The notes: generated by a model from the sequence alone, not told the origin. Numbered from the stretch's first letter, positions 1 through 5,170 are shown. The stretch is DNA of 5,170 bases from Candidatus Woesearchaeota archaeon (GCA_017609845.1 JAFCDD010000041.1:1-5170); one strand, 5' to 3'. Program-made: numbers and translations.

Positions 1-31
1 ACTATTGTTGTTAAGAAGATGTTTAGTTAGT

Positions 32-40
32 TTTATAAAT
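32..40 (+). promoter_or_regulatory. ftsY: Archaeal TATA box for ftsY
   Basis: The box TTTATAAAT is centred at about 36, 26 bases before the ATG at 62. That is the spacing expected if transcription starts at or next to the start codon and the mRNA is leaderless. No Shine-Dalgarno sequence lies between the box and the ATG, which fits. The assignment rests on sequence and spacing only, and the surrounding DNA is AT-rich. Confidence 0.55.
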
Positions 41-61
41 AATTTAGATTTCTATTGAGTT

Positions 62-1216
62 ATGTTTGGATTTTTGAAGAAGAAGATTAAGGGAGCTATT
101 GATAAGATAACTAAAAAGGTAGAAAAGGAAGTTCCTGAAGAAACTAAAGAAATAGAAGTTAAAGTAGAAGAAAAACCCAAGAAGAAAAAAGTAGAGATTA
201 AGAAAAAAGAGAAAAAGAAAGAGAAGAAAGTAGAAAAAGAGTTTGTTGAAGAAGATGAAGAGGAATTTAAGGAAGAAGTTAAGGTAGAGGTTAAAGAACC
301 AAAAGTTGAAGAACCTGAAGAAAAGGAATTTATTGAAAAAAAAGGTTTTTTTAAAAAAATAAAAGAGAAGGTAACTACAAAGAAAATTTCTGAGAGTAAG
401 TTTGATGAATTGTTTAATGAATTGGAGATGGCCATGTTAGAGAATAATGTTGCTTTGGAAGTTATTGATAAGATTAAAGAAGATTTGAAGATGGATTTGG
501 TTAATGTTCCAATAAAAAAGAAAGATATTCATAATAAAATTCAGGATAGTTTAAGAGAGAGTATCAAGGATTTGTTGGTTGAAGGAGAGGATTTAATTAA
601 AAAAGTCAAAGAGAATAAAGAAAAACCATTTGTTATTGTATTTGTTGGCGTAAATGGTTCAGGAAAAACTACTACAATTGCTAAATTAGCAAAGAAATTT
701 TTGGATAATAATTTGAAACCTGTTATGGTTGCTTCAGATACATTTAGAGCTGCCGCAATACATCAGTTAGAGGAACACGGAAAAAGAATTGATGTTAAGG
801 TTATAAAACATGATTATGGTTCTGATCCTGCTGCCGTAGCTTTTGATGGCGTTAAGTATGCCAAGGCTCATAATTTAGATGTTGTTTTGGTTGATACTGC
901 CGGAAGGCTTCATAGCAATGTAAATTTAATGGATGAGATGAAGAAGATTGTTAAGGTAGCTAAACCAGATATGAAGATATTTGTTGGTGAAAGTATTACA
1001 GGAAATGATTGCGTCGAGCAGGCAAAGAGTTTTAATGAGGCCATTAAGATTGATGGTATTGTTTTAAGCAAGGCAGATGTTGATGAGAAAGGGGGGGCGG
1101 CAATTAGTGTTAGTTTTGTTACAAGAGAGCCTATTTTGTATTTGGGTAATGGGCAAAAGTATGAAGACTTGGATAGGTTTGATAGTGAGAAAATTATTTC
1201 TAATTTGGGATTATAG
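62..1216 (+). CDS. ftsY: Signal recognition particle receptor FtsY (SRP GTPase)
   Basis: FtsY is the membrane-associated SRP receptor. It pairs with GTP-bound SRP54, and the two GTPases activate each other to release the ribosome-nascent chain to the Sec translocon. Residues 1-20 form a basic amphipathic start (MFGFLKKKIKG) suited to membrane contact. Residues about 20-92 are a charged linker, lysine-rich at 38-60 and glutamate-rich at 61-92. The helical N domain spans about 95-185. The G domain follows: P-loop GVNGSGKT at 196-203, DTFRAAA at 226-232, DTAGR at 278-282, SKAD at 336-339, GGAAIS at 344-349, and a closing LGNGQKYEDLDRF. The absence of a methionine-rich M domain separates it from SRP54. 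SKAD replaces the usual TKxD guanine-specificity motif, a mild change. The 384-residue length is complete, and the ATG at 62 fits the TATA spacing. srp54 lies about 1.3 kb downstream. Assignment is very secure. Confidence 0.97.
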   Translation: MFGFLKKKIKGAIDKITKKVEKEVPEETKEIEVKVEEKPKKKKVEIKKKEKKKEKKVEKEFVEEDEEEFKEEVKVEVKEPKVEEPEEKEFIEKKGFFKKIKEKVTTKKISESKFDELFNELEMAMLENNVALEVIDKIKEDLKMDLVNVPIKKKDIHNKIQDSLRESIKDLLVEGEDLIKKVKENKEKPFVIVFVGVNGSGKTTTIAKLAKKFLDNNLKPVMVASDTFRAAAIHQLEEHGKRIDVKVIKHDYGSDPAAVAFDGVKYAKAHNLDVVLVDTAGRLHSNVNLMDEMKKIVKVAKPDMKIFVGESITGNDCVEQAKSFNEAIKIDGIVLSKADVDEKGGAAISVSFVTREPILYLGNGQKYEDLDRFDSEKIISNLGL

Positions 1217-1227
1217 TATATAAAATC

Positions 1228-1236
1228 TTATATATA
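1228..1236 (+). promoter_or_regulatory. Putative TATA box for the nuclease gene
   Basis: TTATATATA is centred at 1232, 26 bases before the ATG at 1258, the same spacing as at ftsY. A second AT run, TATATAAAAT at 1217-1226, lies slightly further upstream and could serve instead. No Shine-Dalgarno motif precedes the ATG, so a leaderless transcript is the simplest reading. The region is AT-rich, so a chance match is possible. Confidence 0.45.
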
Positions 1237-1238
1237 GG

Positions 1239-1248
1239 TTTTATTTTT
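1239..1248 (+). terminator. Possible T-rich terminator after ftsY
   Basis: TTTTATTTTT begins 22 bases after the ftsY stop codon. Archaeal RNA polymerase commonly terminates at T-tracts on the coding strand without a strong hairpin, and none is seen here. The tract also lies between the nuclease TATA box and its start, so it may simply be part of that AT-rich promoter region. Confidence 0.25.
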
Positions 1249-1257
1249 AAACATAAA

Positions 1258-1998
1258 ATGAGAGAGGTGCAATCTCCAAGTTCAATTAATACGTATTTAC
1301 TTTGTCCTAGAAAGTATTTTTACACTTATATCGCCGAACTTCCAAGAAAAGAATCAATAAATTTGATTAGGGGAAAAATTGCCCACAATGTTTTGGAAGA
1401 TTTTTTTGATTTGGATGTTAATGTTATTAGTAAAGAGAATTGTGAACAGGAATTTAGAATTATTTTATTTGATTTATTGAAACAAAAATGGATAGGAAAG
1501 AAAAAACAGATTTTTAATTTGAATTTAAGGAATGAGGAGATTGGATTTTATTTTAGAGAAACCCAATTAATGTTAGATAATTGGTTGCATGGATTTATAG
1601 ACAAGCTTGATACGAGTAATTTAATTGAATCTTTTAATAATTTAAAACCAAGAAGGGAAGAAAGGTTTTTTTCTGATAAATATAAAGTACAAGGTTTTAT
1701 TGATGCCATTCATGAAGGGGAAGAAATTAAAATTGTAGATTATAAGACCGGAAAGAGGTTTGAAATTAATGGTGAAATAAGAAGGCAGATGGGAATTTAT
1801 GCTTTGTTGTATAAGGAAAAGAATGGTGTGGTTCCTAATAAAGCAGTTGTTAATTTCTTGAAATTTGGAGAAAAGGAGATTGAGATAGATGATGCCTTAT
1901 TGGATGATGCCAAAAAAATATGTTTTGATATAAGGCAGTTAACTGAGAGTGATGACATTGCTGATTATCCTATAAAAATGGAGAACCGGACAATGTGA
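1258..1998 (+). CDS. Cas4/RecB-like PD-(D/E)XK nuclease, C-terminus frameshifted
   Basis: This is a DNA nuclease of the PD-(D/E)XK superfamily, close to Cas4 and the RecB/AddB nuclease domain, which typically carry a 4Fe-4S cluster and degrade or trim DNA ends. Visible motifs are SxSxxNTYLLCPRKY at 7-20 with the first cluster cysteine C16, RGKIAH at 38-43 (H43), GFIDA with D149, VDYKTGK with D161 and K163, and QMGIY with Q177 and Y181. The catalytic set therefore looks complete. The frame ends at 246 residues (MENRTM, TGA at 1996) without the C-terminal cysteines. These appear one frame over (1991-2050), so the gene is probably frameshifted from a protein of about 264 residues. No CRISPR array or other cas gene is nearby, so a general repair role is as likely as Cas4 function. 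The fold is secure; the exact role is unknown. Confidence 0.88.
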   Translation: MREVQSPSSINTYLLCPRKYFYTYIAELPRKESINLIRGKIAHNVLEDFFDLDVNVISKENCEQEFRIILFDLLKQKWIGKKKQIFNLNLRNEEIGFYFRETQLMLDNWLHGFIDKLDTSNLIESFNNLKPRREERFFSDKYKVQGFIDAIHEGEEIKIVDYKTGKRFEINGEIRRQMGIYALLYKEKNGVVPNKAVVNFLKFGEKEIEIDDALLDDAKKICFDIRQLTESDDIADYPIKMENRTM

Positions 1999-2050
1999 TT
2001 TTTATGAGCATTGTTTTGAAAAGAAAGATTTAAAAGAAAAGGAAATCTAA
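1991..2050 (+). pseudogene. Out-of-frame C-terminal Fe-S segment of the nuclease
   Basis: In the frame one base on from the nuclease body, this stretch reads QCDFYEHCFEKKDLKEKEI and then stops at 2048-2050. Two cysteines with five residues between them, the first followed by DFY, match the usual end of Cas4-like nucleases, where C-terminal cysteines join the N-terminal one to bind a 4Fe-4S cluster. There is no start codon or promoter of its own. It is best read as the displaced tail of the gene starting at 1258. Adding two bases (TG) between 1986 and 1987 would give ENCGQCDFYEHC, a full CxxCx5C motif joined to the upstream frame. Confidence 0.7.
2028..2035 (+). promoter_or_regulatory. Putative TATA box for the small membrane protein gene
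   Basis: ATTTAAAA is centred at about 2032, 26 bases before the ATG at 2058, matching the spacing at the other starts. It lies inside the displaced nuclease tail. No Shine-Dalgarno motif of note precedes the ATG (GGAAATC at 2041-2047 is weak). Confidence 0.35.
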
Positions 2051-2057
2051 TACTTTT

Positions 2058-2195
2058 ATGAAAGATTTCAAAGCCAAAATTTTAGCATGGGCAATTGCTA
2101 TTGTTTTGGTTATTTTTGTTTCTGTTGGTATAGCTACTTTTTATGAACGGCCTGATTTAGAAGAATGTTATAGGCCTGCTCCTTGTGCTGAATAA
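2058..2195 (+). CDS. Small single-pass membrane protein, or N-terminal part of a split gene
   Basis: This is a 45-residue ORF. A short charged start (MKDFKAK) is followed by one strong membrane helix at about residues 8-29. The tail has the pattern FYERPDLEEC and two cysteines, C37 and C43. The ATG at 2058 lies 8 bases after the displaced nuclease tail and 26 bases after a TATA-like box, which supports it as a real start. The next ORF is open in the adjacent frame from 2161, so the two overlap in frame space, and the stop TAA at 2193 could be the product of a frame break. I therefore suspect this is the first part of a four-helix protein of about 130 residues continuing in 2209-2451. From memory, DPANN archaea have small proteins with a single helix, a Pro/Cys loop and then three helices. 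The function is unknown. Confidence 0.6.
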   Translation: MKDFKAKILAWAIAIVLVIFVSVGIATFYERPDLEECYRPAPCAE

Positions 2196-2208
2196 GAATG
2201 AAGTTATA

Positions 2209-2451
2209 ATGGAAGATTATTCTAGAGTTGTTTTTATGGTTTACTTAATTTCCGGTTTTTTGGCTTTAGTTATTGGTCTGGCTTTGAAAAATAACAAGGT
2301 TGTTAGTTTTGGTTTTGGGGTTGGTGGTGTAGCTAATATTATTGTAGGGTTTTTATTTTATTGGAGATATTTAGGAGATTACATTAGGTTTGTTGCTGTA
2401 GGAATTTTATTAGCGTTGTTAATATGGTTCGCTTATAAGAAAATGCGATAA
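2209..2451 (+). CDS. Small three-helix membrane protein, or C-terminal part of a split gene
   Basis: From ATG 2209 this encodes 80 residues starting MEDYSRVVFMVYLISG, with three membrane helices at about 6-26, 30-53 and 58-77. A glycine-rich turn (FGFGVGGVANIIVG) precedes an aromatic/charged segment, YWRYLGDYIRF, and the C-terminus is basic (YKKMR). A GTG at 2185 would add eight residues, but neither start has a Shine-Dalgarno motif or a TATA box at the spacing seen elsewhere in the window. This lack of an initiation signal, and the open frame running back to 2161 beneath the preceding ORF, suggest it is normally translated as the continuation of that ORF. The whole would be a one-plus-three-helix membrane protein. 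I do not recognise a function. The stop lies 31 bases before srp54. Confidence 0.65.
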   Translation: MEDYSRVVFMVYLISGFLALVIGLALKNNKVVSFGFGVGGVANIIVGFLFYWRYLGDYIRFVAVGILLALLIWFAYKKMR

Positions 2452-2462
2452 TTTATTAAATA
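2452..2462 (+). promoter_or_regulatory. srp54: Putative TATA box for srp54
   Basis: TTTATTAAATA is centred at about 2457, directly after the preceding stop and 26 bases before the srp54 ATG at 2483. The 31-base gap has no Shine-Dalgarno motif, so srp54 probably has its own leaderless transcript. Confidence 0.5.
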
Positions 2463-2482
2463 AAGCTATTTCTAATTAGATT

Positions 2483-3826
2483 ATGGTTTTAGATAAGTTG
2501 GGCAGTAGTTTAAGAGAATCTTTGAAGAAGATAGCCAGGGCTGTTTTTGTTGATGAGAGAGTAATTAATGAGTTGATAAAGGATATTCAGAGAGCTTTAA
2601 TTTCTGGGGATGTTAATGTTAAATTGGTTTTTGAGTTAACTGAGGGCATTAAAAAAAGATTTTTAGAGGAAAGACCAAAAAATGTTAATGAAAGAGATTA
2701 TTTGATCAAAGTAGTTTATGAAGAGTTAGTTAAGTTTTTGGGTGGCGATGATGAAGAAATTAAGATTGAGAAAAAGAAGCAGAAGCCATATAAAATTATG
2801 TTTGTTGGTCTTTATGGTTCTGGAAAAACTACAACCATTGGAAAATTAGCTCTTTATTATCAGAAAAGAGGATTTAAAGTTGGAATTTTGGGATTGGATG
2901 TTCATAGACCTGCTGCTATTGATCAGATAGAACAATTAGCTAAACAGATTAATGTTGATTCTTATACTAAAAGAAATGAGAAAGATGTTATTAAGATTTA
3001 TAATGAGTTTAAGGGTGATTTTTCTAAATATGATATTTTGTTAATAGATACTGCTGGAAGGGATGCTTTAAGTGATGATTTGATTAAGGAAATTAAGGAG
3101 TTGTATAATAAGGTTAAGCCAGAAGAAAATTTACTTGTTGTAAGTGCGGATATTGGTCAGGCTGCTAAAGAACAGGCAGAAAAATTTCATGAGAATGCTA
3201 AAATAACAGGGGTTATTGTTACTAAATTAGACGGAACTGCTAAAGGGGGAGGAGCTTTGAGTGCCTGTAATGTTACTGGTGCTAAAATTAAATTTATTGG
3301 TGTTGGAGAAAAGGTAAATGATATTGAGAAATTTAATCCCAAAGGTTTTGTTTCTAGGTTATTGGGCATGGGAGATTTGGAAGCTTTATTAGAAAAAGTA
3401 AAAGTAGAAGTTGATGAAGGTGAAGTTGAAGATTTGGGTAAGAAATTTTTGAAGGGCGATTTTAATTTCTTGGATTTGTATGAGCAAATGCAACAAATGA
3501 AAAAATTGGGACCATTGAACAAAATTGTTGATATGATTCCTGGTTTTAGTAATTTGAGCATCCCTAAGGATATGTTGAGTGTTCAGGGAGAAAAATTAGA
3601 AAAATGGAAGTTTATTATGCAGAGTATGACTAAAGAGGAACTAGAAAATCCTGATATTTTAACAAGAGACAGGATAGATAGAATTGCCAAAGGTTCTGGG
3701 GCAACAAGTGGAGAAGTAAGAGAATTGTTGAAACAGTATAGACAGAGCAAGAAATTAATGAAGGCTATGAAAGGAAAGAGCCCCGATAAGTTAATGAAGA
3801 AATTTATGGGAAAAACTAGAATTTAG
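2483..3826 (+). CDS. srp54: Signal recognition particle protein SRP54 (Ffh homologue)
   Basis: SRP54 binds hydrophobic signal sequences as they leave the ribosome, binds SRP RNA, and docks with FtsY at the membrane. The N domain covers residues 1-100, including the ALISGDVNV turn at 38-46. The G domain carries GLYGSGKT at 109-116, DVHRPAA at 139-145, DTAGR at 189-193, ADIGQAAKEQA at 222-232, TKLD at 247-250 and GTAKGGGALS at 251-260. The linker includes SRLLGMGD at 291-298. The M domain follows from about 320: methionine-rich helices (YEQMQQMKKLGPL), then the RNA-binding helix-turn RIDRIAKGSG at 397-406, and a basic tail with KKLMKAM. The 447-residue length is typical of the family and nothing is missing. 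The ATG at 2483 gives the normal N-terminus. No SRP RNA gene is visible in this window. Assignment is very secure. Confidence 0.98.
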   Translation: MVLDKLGSSLRESLKKIARAVFVDERVINELIKDIQRALISGDVNVKLVFELTEGIKKRFLEERPKNVNERDYLIKVVYEELVKFLGGDDEEIKIEKKKQKPYKIMFVGLYGSGKTTTIGKLALYYQKRGFKVGILGLDVHRPAAIDQIEQLAKQINVDSYTKRNEKDVIKIYNEFKGDFSKYDILLIDTAGRDALSDDLIKEIKELYNKVKPEENLLVVSADIGQAAKEQAEKFHENAKITGVIVTKLDGTAKGGGALSACNVTGAKIKFIGVGEKVNDIEKFNPKGFVSRLLGMGDLEALLEKVKVEVDEGEVEDLGKKFLKGDFNFLDLYEQMQQMKKLGPLNKIVDMIPGFSNLSIPKDMLSVQGEKLEKWKFIMQSMTKEELENPDILTRDRIDRIAKGSGATSGEVRELLKQYRQSKKLMKAMKGKSPDKLMKKFMGKTRI

Positions 3827-3830
3827 AAAA

Positions 3831-3842
3831 TTATTTAAATAT
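3831..3842 (+). promoter_or_regulatory. Possible TATA box for the pilin-like gene
   Basis: TTATTTAAATAT is centred at 3837, 25 bases before the ATG at 3862, in the 35-base gap after srp54. If used with the same spacing as the other promoters it would give a leaderless mRNA, which would leave out the Shine-Dalgarno motif at 3845-3851. Either the box is a chance AT run and the gene is co-transcribed with srp54, or the Shine-Dalgarno motif is used only on read-through transcripts. Confidence 0.35.
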
Positions 3843-3844
3843 CT

Positions 3845-3851
3845 GGGAGGT
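3845..3851 (+). promoter_or_regulatory. Strong Shine-Dalgarno site for the pilin-like gene
   Basis: GGGAGGT contains GGAGGT, a six-base match to the complement of the conserved 16S rRNA 3' end, and ends 10 bases before the ATG at 3862. It is the strongest ribosome-binding motif in the window. It supports the chosen start and suggests the gene can be translated from a longer transcript that includes srp54. Confidence 0.65.
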
Positions 3852-3861
3852 ATAGCTTATT

Positions 3862-4572
3862 ATGTTTTTAAAAAAAAGAGGACAAACTACGCTTTTTATT
3901 ATTATTGGAATCGTTATTTTGGTCGTAGTTGGTATTCTTTTTTATTTTAGAAGTAGTTTAGGTGTTGAAGGAGGGGAAGTTTCTTTTTCTTCTAAGGTTG
4001 ATGAAATAAAGTCTTATACACAGGACTGCATTGACAACACTGTTAAGAATGGTTTGGTTGAGATTAATTCTAAGGCTGGTTATTATGGAAATATTCCTGA
4101 CTCTTATGAAGGTTATGTTTATCTGTATAATGCTCCTAATGATTATACCCTGTCTGATGCAGAAGTTGAAGAAAATATAAAAAGTTACGTTGAGAATAAT
4201 TTGGATGAATGTATTGATGAATATAGTATTTTTAAGGGAGGTTATGATATTAAATCTGGAGATCCCGTTGTTAGTGTTGAGATTGGTGAATTGACTAATG
4301 TTAATGTTAAGTACCCTGTTATTATTAGGAAAGGAAATGAGAAAGCCGAATTATTTGATGATTTTAAGATTGTAAGCGTTAATGATGGAATGAAGAAGAG
4401 TTTACAAGAGGCCAGAGTGGCAGTTGATAATTTTATACAGAATGATTATATCTGTGTTGCTGATCAGAATGTTGGCGGCGGTTTAAATGTCGATGATGTT
4501 GATTTGTGTTCATGGTTAAATGTAGACGATGATATAGAATATAGATTTATGTTTGTGTTAGGTGAAATATAA
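3862..4572 (+). CDS. Type IV pilin-like / membrane-anchored exported protein
   Basis: This 236-residue protein begins MFLKKRGQTTLFIIIGIVIL. The charged KKRG followed by Q8 and a hydrophobic helix (about 11-29) looks like an archaeal class III (prepilin) signal, with cleavage expected after G7 by a PibD/FlaK-type peptidase. The residue at +5 is phenylalanine, not the glutamate found in many pilins, so it could also be an uncleaved membrane anchor. The rest is an acidic, tyrosine-rich external domain with four cysteines, C56, C117, C198 and C216. C56 (TQDCIDNTVKNGLVEI) and C117 (NNLDECIDEY) sit in similar helical contexts, suggesting a disulfide or a duplicated motif. Similar proteins starting KKRGQ(V/T)TLFIIIG are, as I recall, common uncharacterised products in DPANN archaea. 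Its stop abuts the next start, so the two genes are probably an operon. Pilus or surface assembly is only an inference. Confidence 0.75.
   Translation: MFLKKRGQTTLFIIIGIVILVVVGILFYFRSSLGVEGGEVSFSSKVDEIKSYTQDCIDNTVKNGLVEINSKAGYYGNIPDSYEGYVYLYNAPNDYTLSDAEVEENIKSYVENNLDECIDEYSIFKGGYDIKSGDPVVSVEIGELTNVNVKYPVIIRKGNEKAELFDDFKIVSVNDGMKKSLQEARVAVDNFIQNDYICVADQNVGGGLNVDDVDLCSWLNVDDDIEYRFMFVLGEI
4560..4565 (+). promoter_or_regulatory. Shine-Dalgarno site for the cysteine-rich gene
   Basis: AGGTGA is a six-base match to the complement of the 16S rRNA 3' end. It lies inside the last codons of the preceding gene, 7 bases before the ATG at 4573. This supports the start and coupled translation of the two genes. 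Confidence 0.6.
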
Positions 4573-5170
4573 ATGAATAAAAAAATATTATTTTTGGTAT
4601 GTTTGATTTTTTTAGCTACTATTATTTATGTTTATGGTTTGATTGGAGCGGAATGCGGATATGACAATGATTGTGTAGGAGAAAATGAAGAGTGCAGGGC
4701 AGGTATTTGTAGAGAAGGAGGATCGTTGCTCACCGAACCTTCGTTTTCCTGTCAAGAAAGTGATTGTTATGATAGTGCTGGATATTTAAAACAAGAATGT
4801 TTTTCTAATCCTTCTGGTTGCAGTCCTGTTAATATGTTTAGCAGTGAGGAAAGTTGTTTGGTTGTGGACAAGGAAATTGCTGATGATGTTATTTGCAGTG
4901 GTTGTGGAAGCATTAGTAGTAAGGGAGGGAGTATTGATTTAAGAATTTGTCATAAGGATGATGATATTTCTTCAAAAAGAGGTTTAATTCTTTTATCTGG
5001 AGATAATGGGATTAAGATTAGAGGAAAACAAAAAGGAAAAATTAGTGGGTACGGTATGCTCAATATTAATTTATGGTTTGATATTGATACTAAGGCAGGA
5101 GATAAATTTATTTTAAGTCATAAAGAAGAAAAAAAATATTTGTTAAAGGGTTTTGGGAGTAATGACTTTT
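4573..5170 (+). CDS. Secreted cysteine-rich protein (3' end outside window)
   Basis: The ORF starts immediately after the stop of the pilin-like gene and stays open for 199 codons to the window edge, so the protein is partial. MNKKILFLVCLIFLATIIYVYG is a typical Sec signal peptide or N-terminal anchor (basic start, hydrophobic core at 5-23). The exported part has 12 cysteines up to residue 126 (28, 34, 41, 46, 60, 65, 76, 83, 95, 108, 111, 126), including CGYDNDCVGENEECRAGIC, which resembles small disulfide-rich modules with a CxxDxDC start. After residue 126 there are no further cysteines up to the window edge, and alternating patterns such as GMLNINLWFDIDT suggest a beta-rich domain. It probably acts outside the cell or at the envelope with its operon partner. 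I do not recognise a named family, and no catalytic motif is visible. Confidence 0.72.
   Translation, partial: MNKKILFLVCLIFLATIIYVYGLIGAECGYDNDCVGENEECRAGICREGGSLLTEPSFSCQESDCYDSAGYLKQECFSNPSGCSPVNMFSSEESCLVVDKEIADDVICSGCGSISSKGGSIDLRICHKDDDISSKRGLILLSGDNGIKIRGKQKGKISGYGMLNINLWFDIDTKAGDKFILSHKEEKKYLLKGFGSNDF

Noticed and set aside
1..58. Possible 3' end of an upstream gene
   Set aside because: Two + frames end here (TAG at 28-30 and TGA at 56-58), but the remaining residues are too few to choose a frame or a product. Archaeal ftsY often follows a prefoldin gene, but these residues do not show it.
52..435. Reverse-strand ORF of 127 codons opposite the start of ftsY
   Set aside because: Its Ser/Phe-rich translation is the antisense of the Lys/Glu-rich ftsY extension. 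It has no family motif and is a shadow.
1091..1097. Run of seven G in an AT-rich gene as a possible frame error
   Set aside because: The frame reads through the conserved KGGAA motif of FtsY and remains correct on both sides.
1258..1998. Cas4 within a CRISPR-Cas adaptation module
   Set aside because: No repeat array, cas1 or cas2 is visible, and Cas4-like nucleases occur widely outside CRISPR loci.
1996..2017. TGA read-through (reassigned stop codon) in the nuclease
   Set aside because: Continuing in the same frame meets a second TGA at 2008-2010 and a third at 2017-2019 and gives no family motif, whereas the adjacent frame gives the expected cysteine motif.
2452..2482. SRP RNA or another small RNA near srp54
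   Set aside because: The intergenic gaps are only about 10-60 bases and show no GGA/GNAR-type SRP hairpin or tRNA features.
3187..3561. Reverse-strand ORF of 124 codons inside srp54
   Set aside because: It is antisense to the conserved SRP54 G domain and linker, is low in complexity, and has no recognisable domain.

Overview
The window is AT-rich and tightly packed, with every gene on the + strand. It most likely comes from an archaeon, probably of the DPANN group (Pacearchaeota/Woesearchaeota-like). Three things suggest this. The FtsY and SRP54 sequences have archaeal-type motifs. The promoters look like TATA boxes a constant ~26 bases before the start ATG, as expected for leaderless archaeal mRNAs. 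The small membrane and pilin-like proteins (KKRG/QTTLF type) resemble ones I recall from these lineages. The lineage is an inference from memory, not a database result.

Layout: 62-1216 encodes the signal recognition particle receptor FtsY, with a long charged N-terminal extension. 1258-1998 encodes a Cas4/RecB-like PD-(D/E)XK nuclease whose reading frame breaks just before the C-terminal iron-sulfur cysteines; those residues continue in another frame to 2050. 2058-2195 and 2209-2451 are two short membrane ORFs in different frames that look like two halves of one protein. 2483-3826 encodes SRP54, the GTPase partner of FtsY. 3862-4572 encodes a membrane-anchored protein with an archaeal prepilin-like N-terminus. 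From 4573 past the window edge runs a secreted, cysteine-rich protein, cut off at 5170.

Functionally, SRP54 binds signal sequences and SRP RNA, and docks with FtsY at the membrane to deliver ribosomes to the Sec translocon. The last two genes encode proteins with hydrophobic N-termini that could be clients of that route. The nuclease belongs to DNA processing and has no evident link to secretion. No SRP RNA, tRNA, CRISPR array, insertion sequence or other mobile element is visible, and no intergenic gap is longer than about 60 bases.

The core genes are ordinary. The most notable signals are two frame breaks of the same direction within about 210 bases (nuclease C-terminus and split membrane protein), and the consistent -26 promoter boxes, with Shine-Dalgarno motifs only before the last two genes. 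I see no convincing new multi-gene system.
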